Below are positions 12,562 through 40,390 of a stretch of DNA of 64,000 nucleotides, one piece after another. This DNA comes from Klebsormidium nitens (lineage: Eukaryota > Streptophyta > Klebsormidiophyceae > Klebsormidiales > Klebsormidiaceae). The DNA lies in contig DF237275.1 of the NCBI GenBank assembly GCA_000708835.1, forward strand, positions 33,404-97,403, written 5' to 3'. The notes beneath the pieces are model-generated. The model had not been told where the DNA came from. It saw only the letters and a list, made by a program, of their open reading frames with translations, and did no database searches. The position numbers and the translations under genes were made by a program. Each line of letters opens with the position of its first letter. Position 1 is the stretch's first letter.

Positions 12562-15500
12562 ATGGACAAGGCCACAGAACCGATGGAGACGCAGGAGTTT
12601 TTACGTCAGATTAATGCTCACTCACCTGGCTCTACCTCCTGTAAGACATTCGAAGAGATTGATAAAGACGCAGCCCTTGCTCTATGCGAGCTGAGAATCG
12701 GTACTGGAAGATTTCCGGGGCCGACAGACCTCAACAGCGCTACTTGCAACGATGATTCCCCTGTTCAGGGAGGAAGTAAGAGCGTTTTTGACATGAGCAG
12801 TTCGGACGAGTCCAGCTTAGACTTGGATTTAAGGCTCGAGGTTGGCAGTACAAGCAGAAAGGAAAGGCCAGGGGTAAATGGTTCAGAGCATGAAGAGCCT
12901 GATCAGATTCTCTCCCCAGATTCATCGCCCCCCAGTAAGCGCAATTTGGTCGAGGATGCTTCTCTTCAGCAAGGAAAAGGAAGGAAACGAGGAAAGTCCG
13001 TCAAGACGTCCTTACGGAAGCCGTATGAAGCTATGGAAACCGCTGACAAAGTGAAAGCAGATGAATCCCACCAACTTCCAGGTGTGAAAGATGCGAATAT
13101 CATGTCCCCGAAACGGACTCGAAGGGGCCCTCAGTCAAATAGCTCCGGGTATACAGGGGTAACATTCAGCCGCACGTCAAGATGGGAAGCACATATTTGG
13201 TAAGTTAACGTGATGCTTCCACAATAATAGAATCTACATGCAGAGTAGATTAAGTCAAGAAGATGCCATCATTATCCTTTACTATCAATACAAATTTACT
13301 TGCTGTCAGAGATTCGTCTAGTTCAAGTCAAAAATGATATATGCCACTTCGCTCAGTGACTAGCCGACTATGCAAACGCCCCTTGATGATGGTATGACTG
13401 ATAGTTTTTCATCGTTTCCAACAGGGACAGTGGGAAGCAGGTATACCTTGGTAAGCTAGAAGTTTCGACCCTCCGAGTCTTTACTGTCTGGCTTGAATGA
13501 TTACATCAACGAAAGGTGTTCCTTGATTGCAAATGGAGAGGCTTTGAATCAGGAAGTCTCCAGGATCTTTCTTTCATTCTGCATGGCTCATCGAACTGTG
13601 TATTGTCTTAATCTGCACTTTCTTTTGCAGGAGGATATGATAACGCGGATGATGCAGCACGTGCTTACGACAAGGCAGCTGTACGGTTTAGGGGCCCTGC
13701 CGCCGACATCAACTTCCCGTTGCACGAATACGAAGACCACATACGGGAGGCAAGCACTTCTGTCTGAAGACTGCCTTCGATGTGGCACTGTTCAACAAGA
13801 TGCCTCGCCAGACAGGTGCTTGCTTCGGTGGATTCCTGATTTCTCGGATGCCCTTTCCAGAATGCTTGGTTTTGCTTTCTAACCTTACAAGCATCAAAGA
13901 AATCATACGAATGACACCAGATCCAACATCCTTTTGATTGGTGACTGTCTTGTTTTCTGCTCATCAGACGGCTCATCTGAGCAAAGAGAACTTCATCCAC
14001 GCGCTAAGACGTGAGAGCCCTTGGTTCACCCGGGGCAGCAGCCGCTATCGAGGCGTAAGCCTGCACACGTGCGGCCGTTGGGAAGCTCGGCTGGGCCAGA
14101 TGGGGCCGGGGAAGAAATACATCTACTTGGGGCTCTTTGATACAGAGGAGGAAGCCGCGATGTGAGTTACTTTGCAGGGTTTATTGTCTGCTGAGTGACC
14201 GTATACGTTTATCTCGTCAATGGACGAGGGTGAACAGATTGGATTCCGTTGCTGTGGTCCGCTGTTTCATAGGCTGTCAGGATAACGTTCTTTACTTCCA
14301 CTTTTGTAACAAACCTTGCCCTTGTTAATTGAGTGGATGATTCAGGATTTCAAAATCCAGTTGATTCGGCCTCTGCAATGCGTGTTAGCTATTGTAAATG
14401 GTCCCTCCAAACCCAAAATAATCCGTGCTTCTTCCATCAAACCTTTTCCCCAACACGTTTCGTCTTCTCGTCTTTTGCTTTCCAGGGCCTACGATAGAGC
14501 TCTCCTCCGGTCCAGCCGATGCCACAACATCGTTACCAACTTCTCTCTTCCCTGCGAAGAAGCCGGTGGAGACATTCAGATGGATCAAGCTCTCACCCTC
14601 CAAGGTCGGCTCGCCGGTACTTCACTTACGCTTTTGTTCCTGTTGAAGGTTGGACAAGACTGTCGGTTGACCAATGGTTCTTCTGCGTTAACATCCTTCT
14701 GACGAAGATCAAACCCGCTTCTCCACCTTGCTCTCCATGTTGTCGAAGGGAAAGGTAGACAGCATGAGATCGGAACGTTGTACTTTCATCCTCTCAACCA
14801 AGTTGTAATACATTCAACGAGACGCGCAGATTATAGACCCAGATGAATCTTCTCGAACCAGCCAGTCCACAAGTCTAGTCTTTGTACTTCACCTCTCCCT
14901 ATGATAAGTTCGAACTTCTCCTTCTGCAGGACCATCGACTCCCGCTGAAATTCCGCCTCCTCCAAGACTCTCCTATCTCTCCCAGTTGGGAACCGAATCA
15001 CGCTCGACGCTGAGCCCCAGGTTCACTGCTCCCGACTGCTCGCAGACGTACTCCTCTGCCAGTCCCCGGGTCACAACCTCGTCCCGCCCAGCTGCCGTCA
15101 CACCCTCCCTCTTCGCACCGCCGAGCTTCCACACGTCAGTCGTGACGTCAGCAGGCGCACAGCTGTCGCCAAGGGCCGGACTCGCACCTTCTTTCGGACA
15201 CCTGTCCGGTACCCCTGAGCTGCCGTACCTAGGGTCTCCGGTGTCAGGAAGCCTCTCCCTCATGAGACAGGATTTGCTGCTGACGGAGCGCGCACGTCAG
15301 CTGGCCGCCTTCCAGTTGGCCCAAACGTTCTGGTCGCGCGCGCAAGCGCCCGCGGCTTCGAGCGCCGCGGCTGGCGGCACTGGGAATTGGGGGGCCCAAG
15401 AGAGGGGAGCCGTCGCTTCCGCGGATCCAAAAGCACTGGAACGGGTGAGTGCTACACGGATGTGCAGCATTGGCATTCTTCGTAAGTGTTAAGATTGTTG

Positions 15501-16075
15501 TTTCCTTTGGAGACTGCACAGCCGTCGAGGATTGCCATAAGTCACTCTTTGGACTTGGTTGTCGATGTCGCTTGCCTATCGTTCGACAGAGTGACACGCT
15601 ACGCTGATAAAGGTACTTTCATAACGTTACAGAACGTCTGATGGGCCGTTTTCGAGCTCATTCTCGCTTCGAAAGTCATCCCGCTCTGCATTCCTCATAA
15701 GGTCCCCAAGGCCCCCAAGTGACCAAAGCCTTTCCTTTTTCAGAAGTGAAACCTGAATCCGTTTTCGGGCTTTTTATATTGGTCGGGTCCGGTGGCACAA
15801 AGCGTCCGACGATGCTGGGAGATCCGGATTCAGAAGTGCTGCTTCAACCCTGTTTGCAGGCGCATCTCCCTCTGCTGCACCTGCACGCTCTTAGTCAACT
15901 TGCCGGTCAATCAGCGGGGTCCGTGCTGCCACGTGGCCCGTTGACGCACCCGGCGCTTTGGCAGTACCTCGCAGATGTACGGATGCTCGAGGCACTGAAA
16001 GGAGTGCACCATGGGGCAGCTTATGCGCCGTCTGCGCCAACAGAAGAGCCAGCGATCTCCCAGGAGCAGACTTAA
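12562..16075 (+). CDS. euAP2-type (AP2/TOE-like) transcription factor with EAR-like motif, about 608 aa, 7 exons
   Basis: Exons: 12562-13199, 13425-13450, 13631-13749, 13968-14161, 14486-14604 (a donor at 14617 is also in phase), 14930-15444 and 15860-16075. The product binds DNA through two AP2 domains. The first is spread over exons 1-3 ([44 protein letters not shown]), the linker is [15 protein letters not shown], and the second reads [43 protein letters not shown]. The KRTRRGP run just before domain 1 and the linker are euAP2 signatures. Near residues 86-90 lies LDLDL, an EAR-type repression motif, so a repressor role in developmental gene control is inferred. The tail is Ser/Pro/Ala-rich. 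I found no miR172-complementary site. Intron 3 begins with a GC donor at 13750. Domain 1 is atypical (see findings). Confidence 0.9.
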
Positions 16076-17488
16076 CTCCGTTTAGCTCCTAGTTTATGCG
16101 GATTGAACAGGATAGCTCATCATTTTATGCGGGTCCAGTCAGGCTTGACGAGGGCGTATCGTTGAGGAAGCACCTTGTGCAGCTTATTCTGTGTTATAGG
16201 ATAACTACGATAGCAAATTGCCGGTCAATGAAAATCCTGATTACTGTGGGATGGTTGGAAGTGGAGGTGTATACTGCAGGTGCAAACTGTTTGGGCCTGC
16301 CGCCCGAAGTTTACTAGGGGTTTTGTAGCCGTAGGCTTGGTTAAGTAAGTGTTTCGACCAGCTTTTACTATGTTATTGGCTTCAATTGCTACGTGACGTC
16401 GTCAGTAGCATCTAGCTGTACGGATGTGAACCCCGTGGTTGAGAAATCATATCTCAAGCGGTCGATTTAGAAAGTCTTAAGGTCTACGGAAGTCTCTACG
16501 GGTGTCAGCTTGGTGTAGGACTTCGTTACGCGTTAACCCGCTGAGGACAGCACGGCGTGTATTTATTGCTTAGCTGGGGGCCGCCACGTACCACGATTCG
16601 TTAATTAACCACGCAGTTTATCCCCTTCATAGACAGTACTTTGCTGACATTAGTGTACTTGATTCATTGTTTTGTGCAGAATGAATCCAGGTTATCCCGT
16701 CCGACCCTTCTTAATGGGCGGCAATCTTCACCTGATTGCACGAGATACCCGCCAGACACGTCCAGGATTGCTAGCTGAGCTCATGAGCATGAGCTTGAGC
16801 ATTTTTGATGCATGGGATCATTTAAGCGACGTTCACATGTCGAGGGCCGTCATACTGAGCGCCACGCACGTGTCAATCTGCTGTACTGCTTGCAACGTCA
16901 GCTATAGCTAGCCGCCGCGCCGTACAGCTAGCTAAGTATTCAAGTCTAAGTGCATGTGCGTTGAAACGACCTTAATTTGAGACTGTTCTGCAACTGGTTG
17001 CGCAGTGCACGACTGAAATTTGATCCAACGAGCTCCAGCGAGCTCTACAATTGATTGCTGCTAATCACATGACTTCGTTAAGCTGTGATCGCTCATTCTC
17101 AGGATGCTCATGCACACAGCCTCAGTGCGCATAATGCATTTTCATGTTTACCGTTTCCAGCTTGCCGGGAGAACTGGAATGCGGGGCCTGATATTGACTC
17201 AGTCCAATCACTCTAGGCCAGTGCCGCGCATCAAGCATAGCCTTGTATTCCACAGACGCACCGCACCGCATGACTGAATTGCCTGCAGGAGTTTTGAAAG
17301 ACGGAGTTTTTCCAGGCCATGTTCGCGAGCAACATGTTCGATATTCTAAACCGCGTGCAGTTCAATTTGGCTGTGCTCAGTGACAACGCTGTACTGCACA
17401 GTTTGGAGGGGGGTCTCGTGCGAGCCATTATCTACAAGAAGACTCGCTTCTTTACTTAGCCAGCATCAACTTCGAAGCTGTTGGCCCC
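16076..17488. other. intergenic, convergent spacer
   Basis: This region lies between the 3' ends of the AP2 and ATR genes. It has AT-rich stretches and short palindromes built on GCTAGC (near 16900-16935). No coding region or RNA gene could be supported. Confidence 0.45.
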
Positions 17489-32749
<15,261 letters not shown>

Positions 32750-34507
32750 GACGTTGGACTCTTTGCTCAATTGTCGTTCTTCGGGTGGCAAATCAAGAAA
32801 CTACACGAATACATTCTGGCAACCATACAGACACCAGAAAATTGACCCGCTTCCCTGTTTGCAGACGCATGTTCTCTGCTTGTTTCAAATAATGTTGCGT
32901 CCAACTGGTCCTCCCAAACGGTGTGATGAGGTCGCCCCACGGGCCGCGACCTGTGAAGAAGCAATGCCAATGGCTAGGCTAAGGCAGTACCGATAAAGCT
33001 CGACAAAATGATCCTAGCTAGGCTCCTTTCCTTGCCTTCAATGAGCGGCCAGGATCTTAGACTTCAGTCACCCCCACGTACTGGCACGGGCCACAACGAA
33101 ATGCCAAGCAGCGCGCCGCAGGTGGCCGCAGGTAGGTAACTAGGAATTTGAGCATTGTGCATTCATATTTTTCGGCGGCAACTTGGAAGAAAAAAGCACA
33201 GCGGTAATGCTTCTTATTGATGGGAATGCGTAATGCCAAACCCCTTTGAGCCTCAGTCTTGTCAAACGCGGCCGCGCAGTCTCAAAAGACGGCCGCTCTG
33301 AGACTGACGTTGTGATTGATCGATCGAAGGCGAGCTATAGCTTGATTGTACGTATACACAAGGGACCAGCACAACTTTTTGAATTGGGAGTCCTGGGACA
33401 TCCTGCGGTGTGTCATTGGGCGTCTTTTGGACTCTCCAGGGTTCTTGATTGGGTGTCCTCGGGTGTCCTGGCAGAGGATGCCTTTCAAGGCCCTTTTGGG
33501 TGTCCAAGTTGCCTCCGTGCAGACTTTGCCCCAGTCATGCCCTCAACCAGTGGTCGCACCGAATCTAGCCCCAGGAAAACATTTCAGCTAAAATAGCGCT
33601 GTACCGACTCCGGTTGCTAGTGAGCTGCCCGTCACAAGGCTACTACCGTCAGTGTCGAAGGTCTGATACATTAAAATAAAGATATTCAAGTTCGGGATAT
33701 ATCAGAAATCTACTAGGTTATTAAGCAAGATTGGCCCCCTACTTCGTAATCAGGGTTAAAATTTGAGACATGCTTGGGCGATTGGGTGTCCTTGGGACCC
33801 CCTGACTTGGCCGGATGGGTGTCCTTCGGACACCCTGACGACCCCTTTTGGGGGTCCATTCCGACCATTGGGTGTCTTTTTACCTGAGAGGGGACACCCA
33901 ATCTTAACGCTGCTTGAAGGGACGTCGACGTACCTCGAGGACGTAAAGCCGCCGCCTGAGCCGCTGAGCCGCGCCTTATAAGGCCGCGCGCCTGTTATCA
34001 TTATGATAGCGCCTGCATGTATGCAGTGAGTCCGGAAAATTCTTGCAAGCTCCGCAAGTGATTCTCTGTGCTTTGTCCTTGTTCCGTCAGAAGATTGTTT
34101 GTAAGACATAAACCATCATTGCCGCGCCGATCTGGCCGGCGTCTGACGCGTGTAGATCCATGGCCCAAGTACGTCGTGCCAATCGAGCGGGTCACTCCTT
34201 TTATAAGATGCTTGAAAAAGGAGCATGCATCCTGCATGCACATATAAGGAGCATAAGCATACGGAACTTGGATCTACATACTTGCATATGCATCAGACGT
34301 ACAGGCAACACATTATTGGCACGCGAATCACACGAACGGCCAGCTAAATGTCATCCGACAAATCACGCACATACACGTCTCACGTCAATGAATGTGCGCC
34401 CGTAGCAACTATACAGGGGTACAACTTCAACGTACATTCTTCTGCAACGTAAACCCCCAGGGGCTCACATGATACACGAGCACGAGTCTCCGTATCGGCA
34501 TCGTTGC
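32750..34507. other. ATR upstream region
   Basis: Spacer between the ATR start (- strand) and the 3' side of the PPR gene (- strand). It should contain the ATR promoter and the PPR 3' region. It holds a cluster of GGGTGTCC octamers (33370-33902). Short ORFs show no domains. Confidence 0.5.
33370..33902. repeat. dispersed GGGTGTCC repeats, one pair forming a hairpin
   Basis: GGGTGTC(C) or its complement recurs about nine times, often preceded by ATT and followed by TTGG or TCGG. One pair is inverted: ATTGGGTGTC at 33867-33876 and GACACCCAAT at 33893-33902, a perfect 10-bp arm hairpin. The clusters at 33370-33500 and 33775-33902 look like degenerate copies of one sequence. Confidence 0.6.
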
Positions 34508-34607
34508 TTGTTCTTTGAATTGTCCGCCGAACGAGCGGTTCACGACTCGTGAAGGGAGTTTGCCAACAATGCCGAACCGCTCGTTCGGCGGACAAGTCAA
34601 AGAACAA
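34508..34607. repeat. near-perfect 34-bp inverted repeat (hairpin) downstream of the PPR gene
   Basis: The left arm 34508-34541 and the right arm 34574-34607 are reverse complements with a single mismatch; the shared core is TGTCCGCCGAACGAGCGGTTC (20 of these bases are invariant). The spacer is 32 bp. It lies 68 bp beyond the PPR stop codon, so it is probably in the PPR 3' untranslated region. It could be a structured RNA element, a small-RNA precursor or a foldback transposon remnant. Confidence 0.8.
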
Positions 34608-34674
34608 CCAACGGGTCCCAACATCAATGCAGGTCGACTCGCACACACAGAAGGTCACCGCAACGTGTCCGCCG

Positions 34675-37600
34675 TCAGCCCGCTTGATCACGGTGTTCGC
34701 TGCCCTTTCTTTGCCCCTCCTTCTTATCATCCGCGTCTGGAGGCTGTTCATCCGCATCTTCCAAAAACCCGAAGTAGTCGTCCGTGTTCTGTTCCTGCAC
34801 TTGCCGCAGGAGTTGCTGAAACTGCGCCGCCTTGTCCTCCAGCCCCGCACGTTCGTATGCCTGCGCCATCTCATCTATGATTACCTTGCCCGGCCGGAAG
34901 TTCCGGTACTTGATGATCCCAAAAGCCTCCTCCATCTTGTCGATCTTGTTGGCCTGCAGCAGACAAAATAAAACGTGAAGAGTGAGTCATACAATAGATA
35001 CGTGTCCATACTGGAGGCACCCACAAACCAGCTCCCAGCCAGTCAAGTAGGAGTACTAGTCGCAAACAATATGTGCCAAAGGGGGAAGCCTCGGCCGCCA
35101 AACACCCGCCCCGCTAGTTCAACCAAGGTGCAACTCTTACAGCAAGCAGTTTCGGATGCCGGGATCGAATCAGCTGCAAATCGAGGTGTCACTGAAAACA
35201 CAACAACCCAAAGAGTTCATTAAGAGTGCGCACCTGGGCGTAGGTCCTGACGAGCTGGTTAAAGGCAATAAGCTTGACGTGCTGGAAGTCGCGGATGAAG
35301 TTCATGAGCTCGTCCACCATTTCGAACTGGCCCGCGTCACCGTATGCCGCAATCAGCACCTTGTACGTCACCGTGCTCGCCGGAACGCCGCTCTCCTCCA
35401 TCATCTGCACAACAGGCCGGAGGGTTTACAAGTTGAGGGTTCAAGTGTTGAAAGTCAAGGGGATGCAGGATTGAGGGTCACAGGGAAATAGAGATTGCTT
35501 GAGAGTCACAAAGAATACAGGTGACTTGAGGGTCACTGGTACACGGGTAACCTGTCACTACTTGAAACTGAGAGGTGGATGTGATTCACCCAAGAATCAT
35601 ACACAATAAGAGTCTCTTGAGAAAAGAGGATGAAGGGTTCGTTTCGACGCCGCGGTGGGACAAATGAGTGCCAATCAGACGGATTCGGTTCGACGCCGCG
35701 ATAAGGACAAATGAGTGCCGATCAGACGGAAGGACACAGTCTCAAAGTCGAGCACCTTTTGCATTCCAAACTGGCGATCCTCTCCAGAAACCAGGAGGAG
35801 GGCGACACGACTTGTGCTTCTGGTCACGAGCACCGCAGGCCTAATTACCACCTAAACGCATTTCCACAAGAAGCCAGCTCGAGCAAAAGCACAAGCACAA
35901 CTACTCCGGCCCCCACCTTGAAGAAGGGCGCGATCTTGTGCGTCTGCCCCGCGTGTGAGTACGCGGCCAGCACCGCGTTGCACGACCCCTGCATCAGCTC
36001 GACCCCGTCCGCGCGCATCCCGCGCAGCTCCTCCTCTGCTTTCGCCAGATCGCCGGACTTTGCGTACGCCATGAGCATGGCGTTGCGGACGACGAAGCCC
36101 GGCTGGTAGCCCTCCGCGCAGAAGCGTTCGATCGTCCGCATGGTGTCCGCGACGCGGCCCATCTCCGCGAACCCGGTGATGTACGCGTGCCACAGGAGGG
36201 GGCGAACCGGCTCGCCCTTGGCCTGGATGCCCGATATGATTTCTGCGGGGGAAGCAAGAGTTGGCCTTTCAGCGGGGGTGGGATGCGTATATCTTAACAA
36301 CAAAGAACCATGGAAAACTTGAAAAGCACCCCGGACGATCTGATACGTCCTTTGTATCGGCGGAATAACATCGACTACCAAAAGCAAGTCAAAAGAGGGT
36401 GATCAAAATGCAAGTGATTAGGTGCGGGACAGATGAGTGACAACTGCAACAGTACGCATGAGAGATGCGAGAGTACGTAGTGCTAACGCCGAAGGGTGAG
36501 GGTGAAAGGGACAGTGCCTCTTCAGCACGGGGTCATAGGTGCAAACTCTTCAAAGCGCAGATAGTGGCGGGGACGCGAACAGAAGGACGAAGAGGCATTA
36601 AGACGAACACGGAAACCCGAAACGAGGACCTCTGAACGCAACACTAGTGACCCGGCCTTAGCTTACGACTCTGCGGGTTTAACGCCTAGCCAAGAGCTTC
36701 CATTTGTACACGGACCGCTTCACCGGCATACGATGTTGAGGAACAGCTCACCTTCCGACTTTTCAAACATGCCCGCCTTTGAATACGCCAATACGAGCGC
36801 CTTTCTGGTGGACGAGTCCGGCTCGTATCCATCCGCCTTCATCATCGCCGCATAATCCTCCACCAGCTTCACAACCTGCACACGCGTAGCGTTTTCAATC
36901 TAGTTCTTCGCCATGCTTGGCCCTGGCGGCGGGCCTAGGATACCGGAGCAAGAAGTCATAAAGTATTGCAGGCTTGCAACCCCTGCCGCCCAAAAATAGC
37001 ATACAGAGCAGCTTGAAAGGGGTTCAAATCTGGTCGCAAAAGCTGTCTGCAACATGAAGCGTCTGCAATGGCCTCGCTTGTCGGCTTACTAGAAACTATT
37101 TCTAATCGTCCCGAAACGGTCTCGAAATCGCTCATGAATCGCCTGAAAGGTTCTCGACGCTCCTCGTCAAACGTGCGTTTCGACCCGTGCCACAGAGCGT
37201 CAGGGGACTGTGAAGCCCTGGCTTCAGAACGCACCTCGTCCTTGTAAGAAGCAATCTTCCGAGAATCGTCTCATGTCAAATATCCAAATCCCCTGATGAA
37301 CCGCTCAAGAACCGCCTGAAGCGGTCTCCTACATACAACAAGAAAGCATTTCGAGACGTCCCAAAGCGCTCTCGAAAACAGACAACTGGCTGCAACACGC
37401 ACCCTGTCCGCATACTTGGGCATCATCGCCTTGGCCAGCGTCGTCAGCAAGGAGTTGTACACAATCAGGTTCGGACGGTATCCCGCCGCGCGCATCTCCT
37501 CAAACGCGCGGATCGCCCGGACGAGCAGGTTCGCCTTGCCATATGCTTGGACGACGGTGGAACACGTGTACGAGTCGGGCTCGATGTGCGCGCGCTGCAT

Positions 37601-40390
37601 CTGCACCAGGAGCGCCTCCACCTTGCGGTAGTGGCCCTCGCGCGCGTAGCACGACATGAGCGTGTTGTAGCTCACGATGTCGGGCTCCACGCCGAAGTTG
37701 CCCTGCGTGGAAAAAAGGGAGATCTCATTTGTTGACCTTTGAAGTTTAGCGCTTTGAACGTGAGTAGGGAGAATGTAGCGGCTTGCAGCATCTTGTGTAC
37801 GAGCTATTTTCGGCCGCTTTTCCGCAAAGTTACAGGAGAAAGCCTTTGGACTTTTAACATTGGGTTGCGAAGCATTGCATCATAAGCCCGACTAAGATGT
37901 CTCGGCACCCTCACTCCAACGAAGCTACAAACAAAGCAGATACTCTTCGACCAAGGTCCCCGAGGACTAGACGTTGCAACCAAGCCATGGATCCCGACGG
38001 CACAAAGCCCTGCCCGGAGGGCTCACCTCCGAAATGCTCATCTTCAGGAACACCTTCTCGCACGGGATCGGCCGCCGCGAGCGCAGCAGGTTGCCCAGCA
38101 GGTTGTTGAAGTCGCGCACGTCGGGCCGCCCGGGCACGTGCCGCCGCATCTCCTCCAGCATCTCGAAGGAGCGCCAGAAGGCGCTGCTCTGCGAGGTGAA
38201 GCGCAGGAGCTTGACGTACGCGGTGTGCGAGGTGCCGCAACCGTCGGAGACGAGCGCGCGGAAGTACTTCCACCCCAGGTGGTGGTCCTCCTCTTGGAGC
38301 GCGTAGATGCACATGTGGTACAGGGTCGGGTCCGCGACGTAAAACTCCTGCTGGCGGTACCAGCTGAGGACCTGGAAAGGGCGAGGGCGCGAGAGCCGTG
38401 TCAGTTGATTGAAGATGAAACGCCGGCAAGGAGGTAGGAGCGAAAGCTGAGTCAACATGCAGGCGATGGACCATCAGCGAGGGGACTGCGGACGTTTGCT
38501 TTACACAGTAGCGTGGCAGAAAGGCGGGACGACGAGGAATCCCCTTGGCACTTGAACCATAGTGTGGGGTCGACGGTTTCTTGAATGGCTGACGACCGCG
38601 CCGTTCACAGATCACTTTGTATCTTTCAAGACAACGGCGTCCTTGCACAGGTCATCAACAGGGAACCAAGTGGTGGCCTTTGCACACTCTGCGCCGCACA
38701 CGTAACGCATCCCTGCTTGATTGTCCCACTTCTTGACAGTGAACTTCGTAGTCCCTCCCAAATTGTCGTGATTGCAAAGCTTCTGCCGTAGTACTGAGAA
38801 AGTAAGCCGATGCGAAGAGGAACGATGCTCGAGGCAATTCGCAGGTCTGCTTGTAAGATCGACCTAGCAAGGATAAGTTGGCACTTAGAAGCATGAGTGC
38901 TCAGCTGTCGAAGTGCACTGCCGCTGCAGATCAAACCAATCCAACACTTGAAATCTTAGAGACGCTCAAATCCTGGAAATAGGACGCACAAAAGCGCTCT
39001 TACTTCGTACGCCCGCCAGCCATAGCCCCTTCGCGCGAGCCGCATGACGACAAAGAACATGGTGCGCGCATCAAGCCTCCCCAAGTTCTTCGCCAGGTAC
39101 TCCTCAACCTCGGGCGGTTCGATCCGGGCCATGTGCGTGATTATCGCTTCAACATACTGGTTCTGGTCGGGGGGAAGGGCGTGCTGGAAGGATGGGTCAA
39201 TGTCGCTGCGCTTGAGGAACGATGCGGTTTCGCCGTCCCTTATCAGCGAGAGTTTTGGGGAGTTGGGGGAGGCTCTCGGCCGATCGGATCCCCTGCCGCG
39301 CCTCTGCAAGAGTGAAGTTCTTTCATGATTGTTGCAAGGCGGAGTGGATGGGCTAGAAGTTTGGAGTGCGGGCAGGTTGGTTAGCACAGCAGGCTTCGTT
39401 TCAGGGATGAAGATCGGGAACAGAAAGCTGGCATGAACATAAGTCGCCAAGTCTTGGAGTCTAGAGGGAATGCCGATGATGTCTTGCGCTATACAGGAAC
39501 CATTGTTGACGAGGATAGAATGTTGTTGACTCCAAAGAGTATTTTCTTGTTCTCAAATCTGTTGCAGTTCCCACTATTCAATAGGATCCCCTGATTCAAA
39601 CAGGATACAAGGAACGCAATTTGGACGATATCGAAGTGTGGGTGGGAGGACTACACGGGGCAGTCTGTCCTGAAAACATCTATCGATCAACACAGACAGT
39701 GCTTCGACCTACATAGTGCGTAACTGTTGAACAGTAAGTGTATCTAGAGGCACTAAACAGATTGGCAAAATCTCCGGGAATTGTTGCAATCATTGCTTTT
39801 ACGTGGCTCGGCCCCTTCATGGAAGCTGTGTTCAGGGGGTCAAACAGCCGACGACGCAGAATTTTACCTCGGAGAAGTGTTCAGGATCTACATTTGCTGC
39901 AGTGACCCGTCGATACACCCGCTTCAAATCCTGCGACTCGACAGAGTCATTCGCAACCCCTTCGCTCTTGTGCAACGCCGCAGCCCCTTCAAACGACTGT
40001 CCGGAAGTGCTGGCCACGTCCCCCCCGCGCTCAAGTTGAGCGTCTAAAGTCCTTCCGAATGAGCGACTCTCTGCAGGTTGTTGTCCTGGATCTTGGCGCT
40101 CAAAGTCAGTTCGATGAGGCTGCTCCCTTGCTGCCAAACCCGCTCGTCGTTCTATATGAGAAGTGTCGCGAAGAAAGCTAGCACCCTGATCATCGACAGG
40201 AGGAATCAGCGGCTCCGGCGAAGGCTCCGCTAATTGTGTTGCAGCAACGCTGGAAAGGGGCCGCAGGGCTGAGGCTGGTGCATCGAGCAGGGAGGACAGG
40301 CGGGGACACAGGGCTCTGCAGGAAATACAAAACGACTTTTCAAAGCGGGGTTTCAAAAGCGACTAAAAAATTCTGAAACCTCGCTCTCAT
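34675..40390 (-). CDS. P-class pentatricopeptide repeat (PPR) protein, about 767 aa, 9 exons
   Basis: Exons in transcript order: 40390-40380 (tentative), 40315-39868, 39303-39004, 38371-38027, 37702-37403, 36875-36752, 36242-35917, 35404-35234 and 34953-34675, with matching phases. The product is an organelle-targeted RNA-binding helical-repeat protein. PPR units are clear from exon 4 on: EPDIVSYNTLMSCYAREGHY, PDSYTCSTVVQAYGKANL, PNLIVYNSLLTTLAKA, VVRNAMLMAYAKSGDLAKAE and STVTYKVLIAAYGDAG. The C-terminus is acidic then Lys-rich, with no E, DYW or SMR domain. If the 11-nt first exon is right, the protein starts MRARALCPRLSSLLDAP, an Arg/Ser/Ala-rich presequence suggesting plastid or mitochondrial import. 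Exons 2-3 are poorly conserved linker. The RNA target is unknown. It is head-to-head with the TLS1-like gene. Confidence 0.9.
35640..35732. repeat. direct duplication in a PPR intron
   Basis: TTCGACGCCGCG followed by GGACAAATGAGTGCC and ATCAGACGGA occurs twice in tandem (first near 35643-35683, second near 35689-35730) with few differences. It is preceded by simple GAGGGTCA/GTCACA-type repeats at about 35420-35540. Both lie in the intron between the exons 36242-35917 and 35404-35234. Confidence 0.75.
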
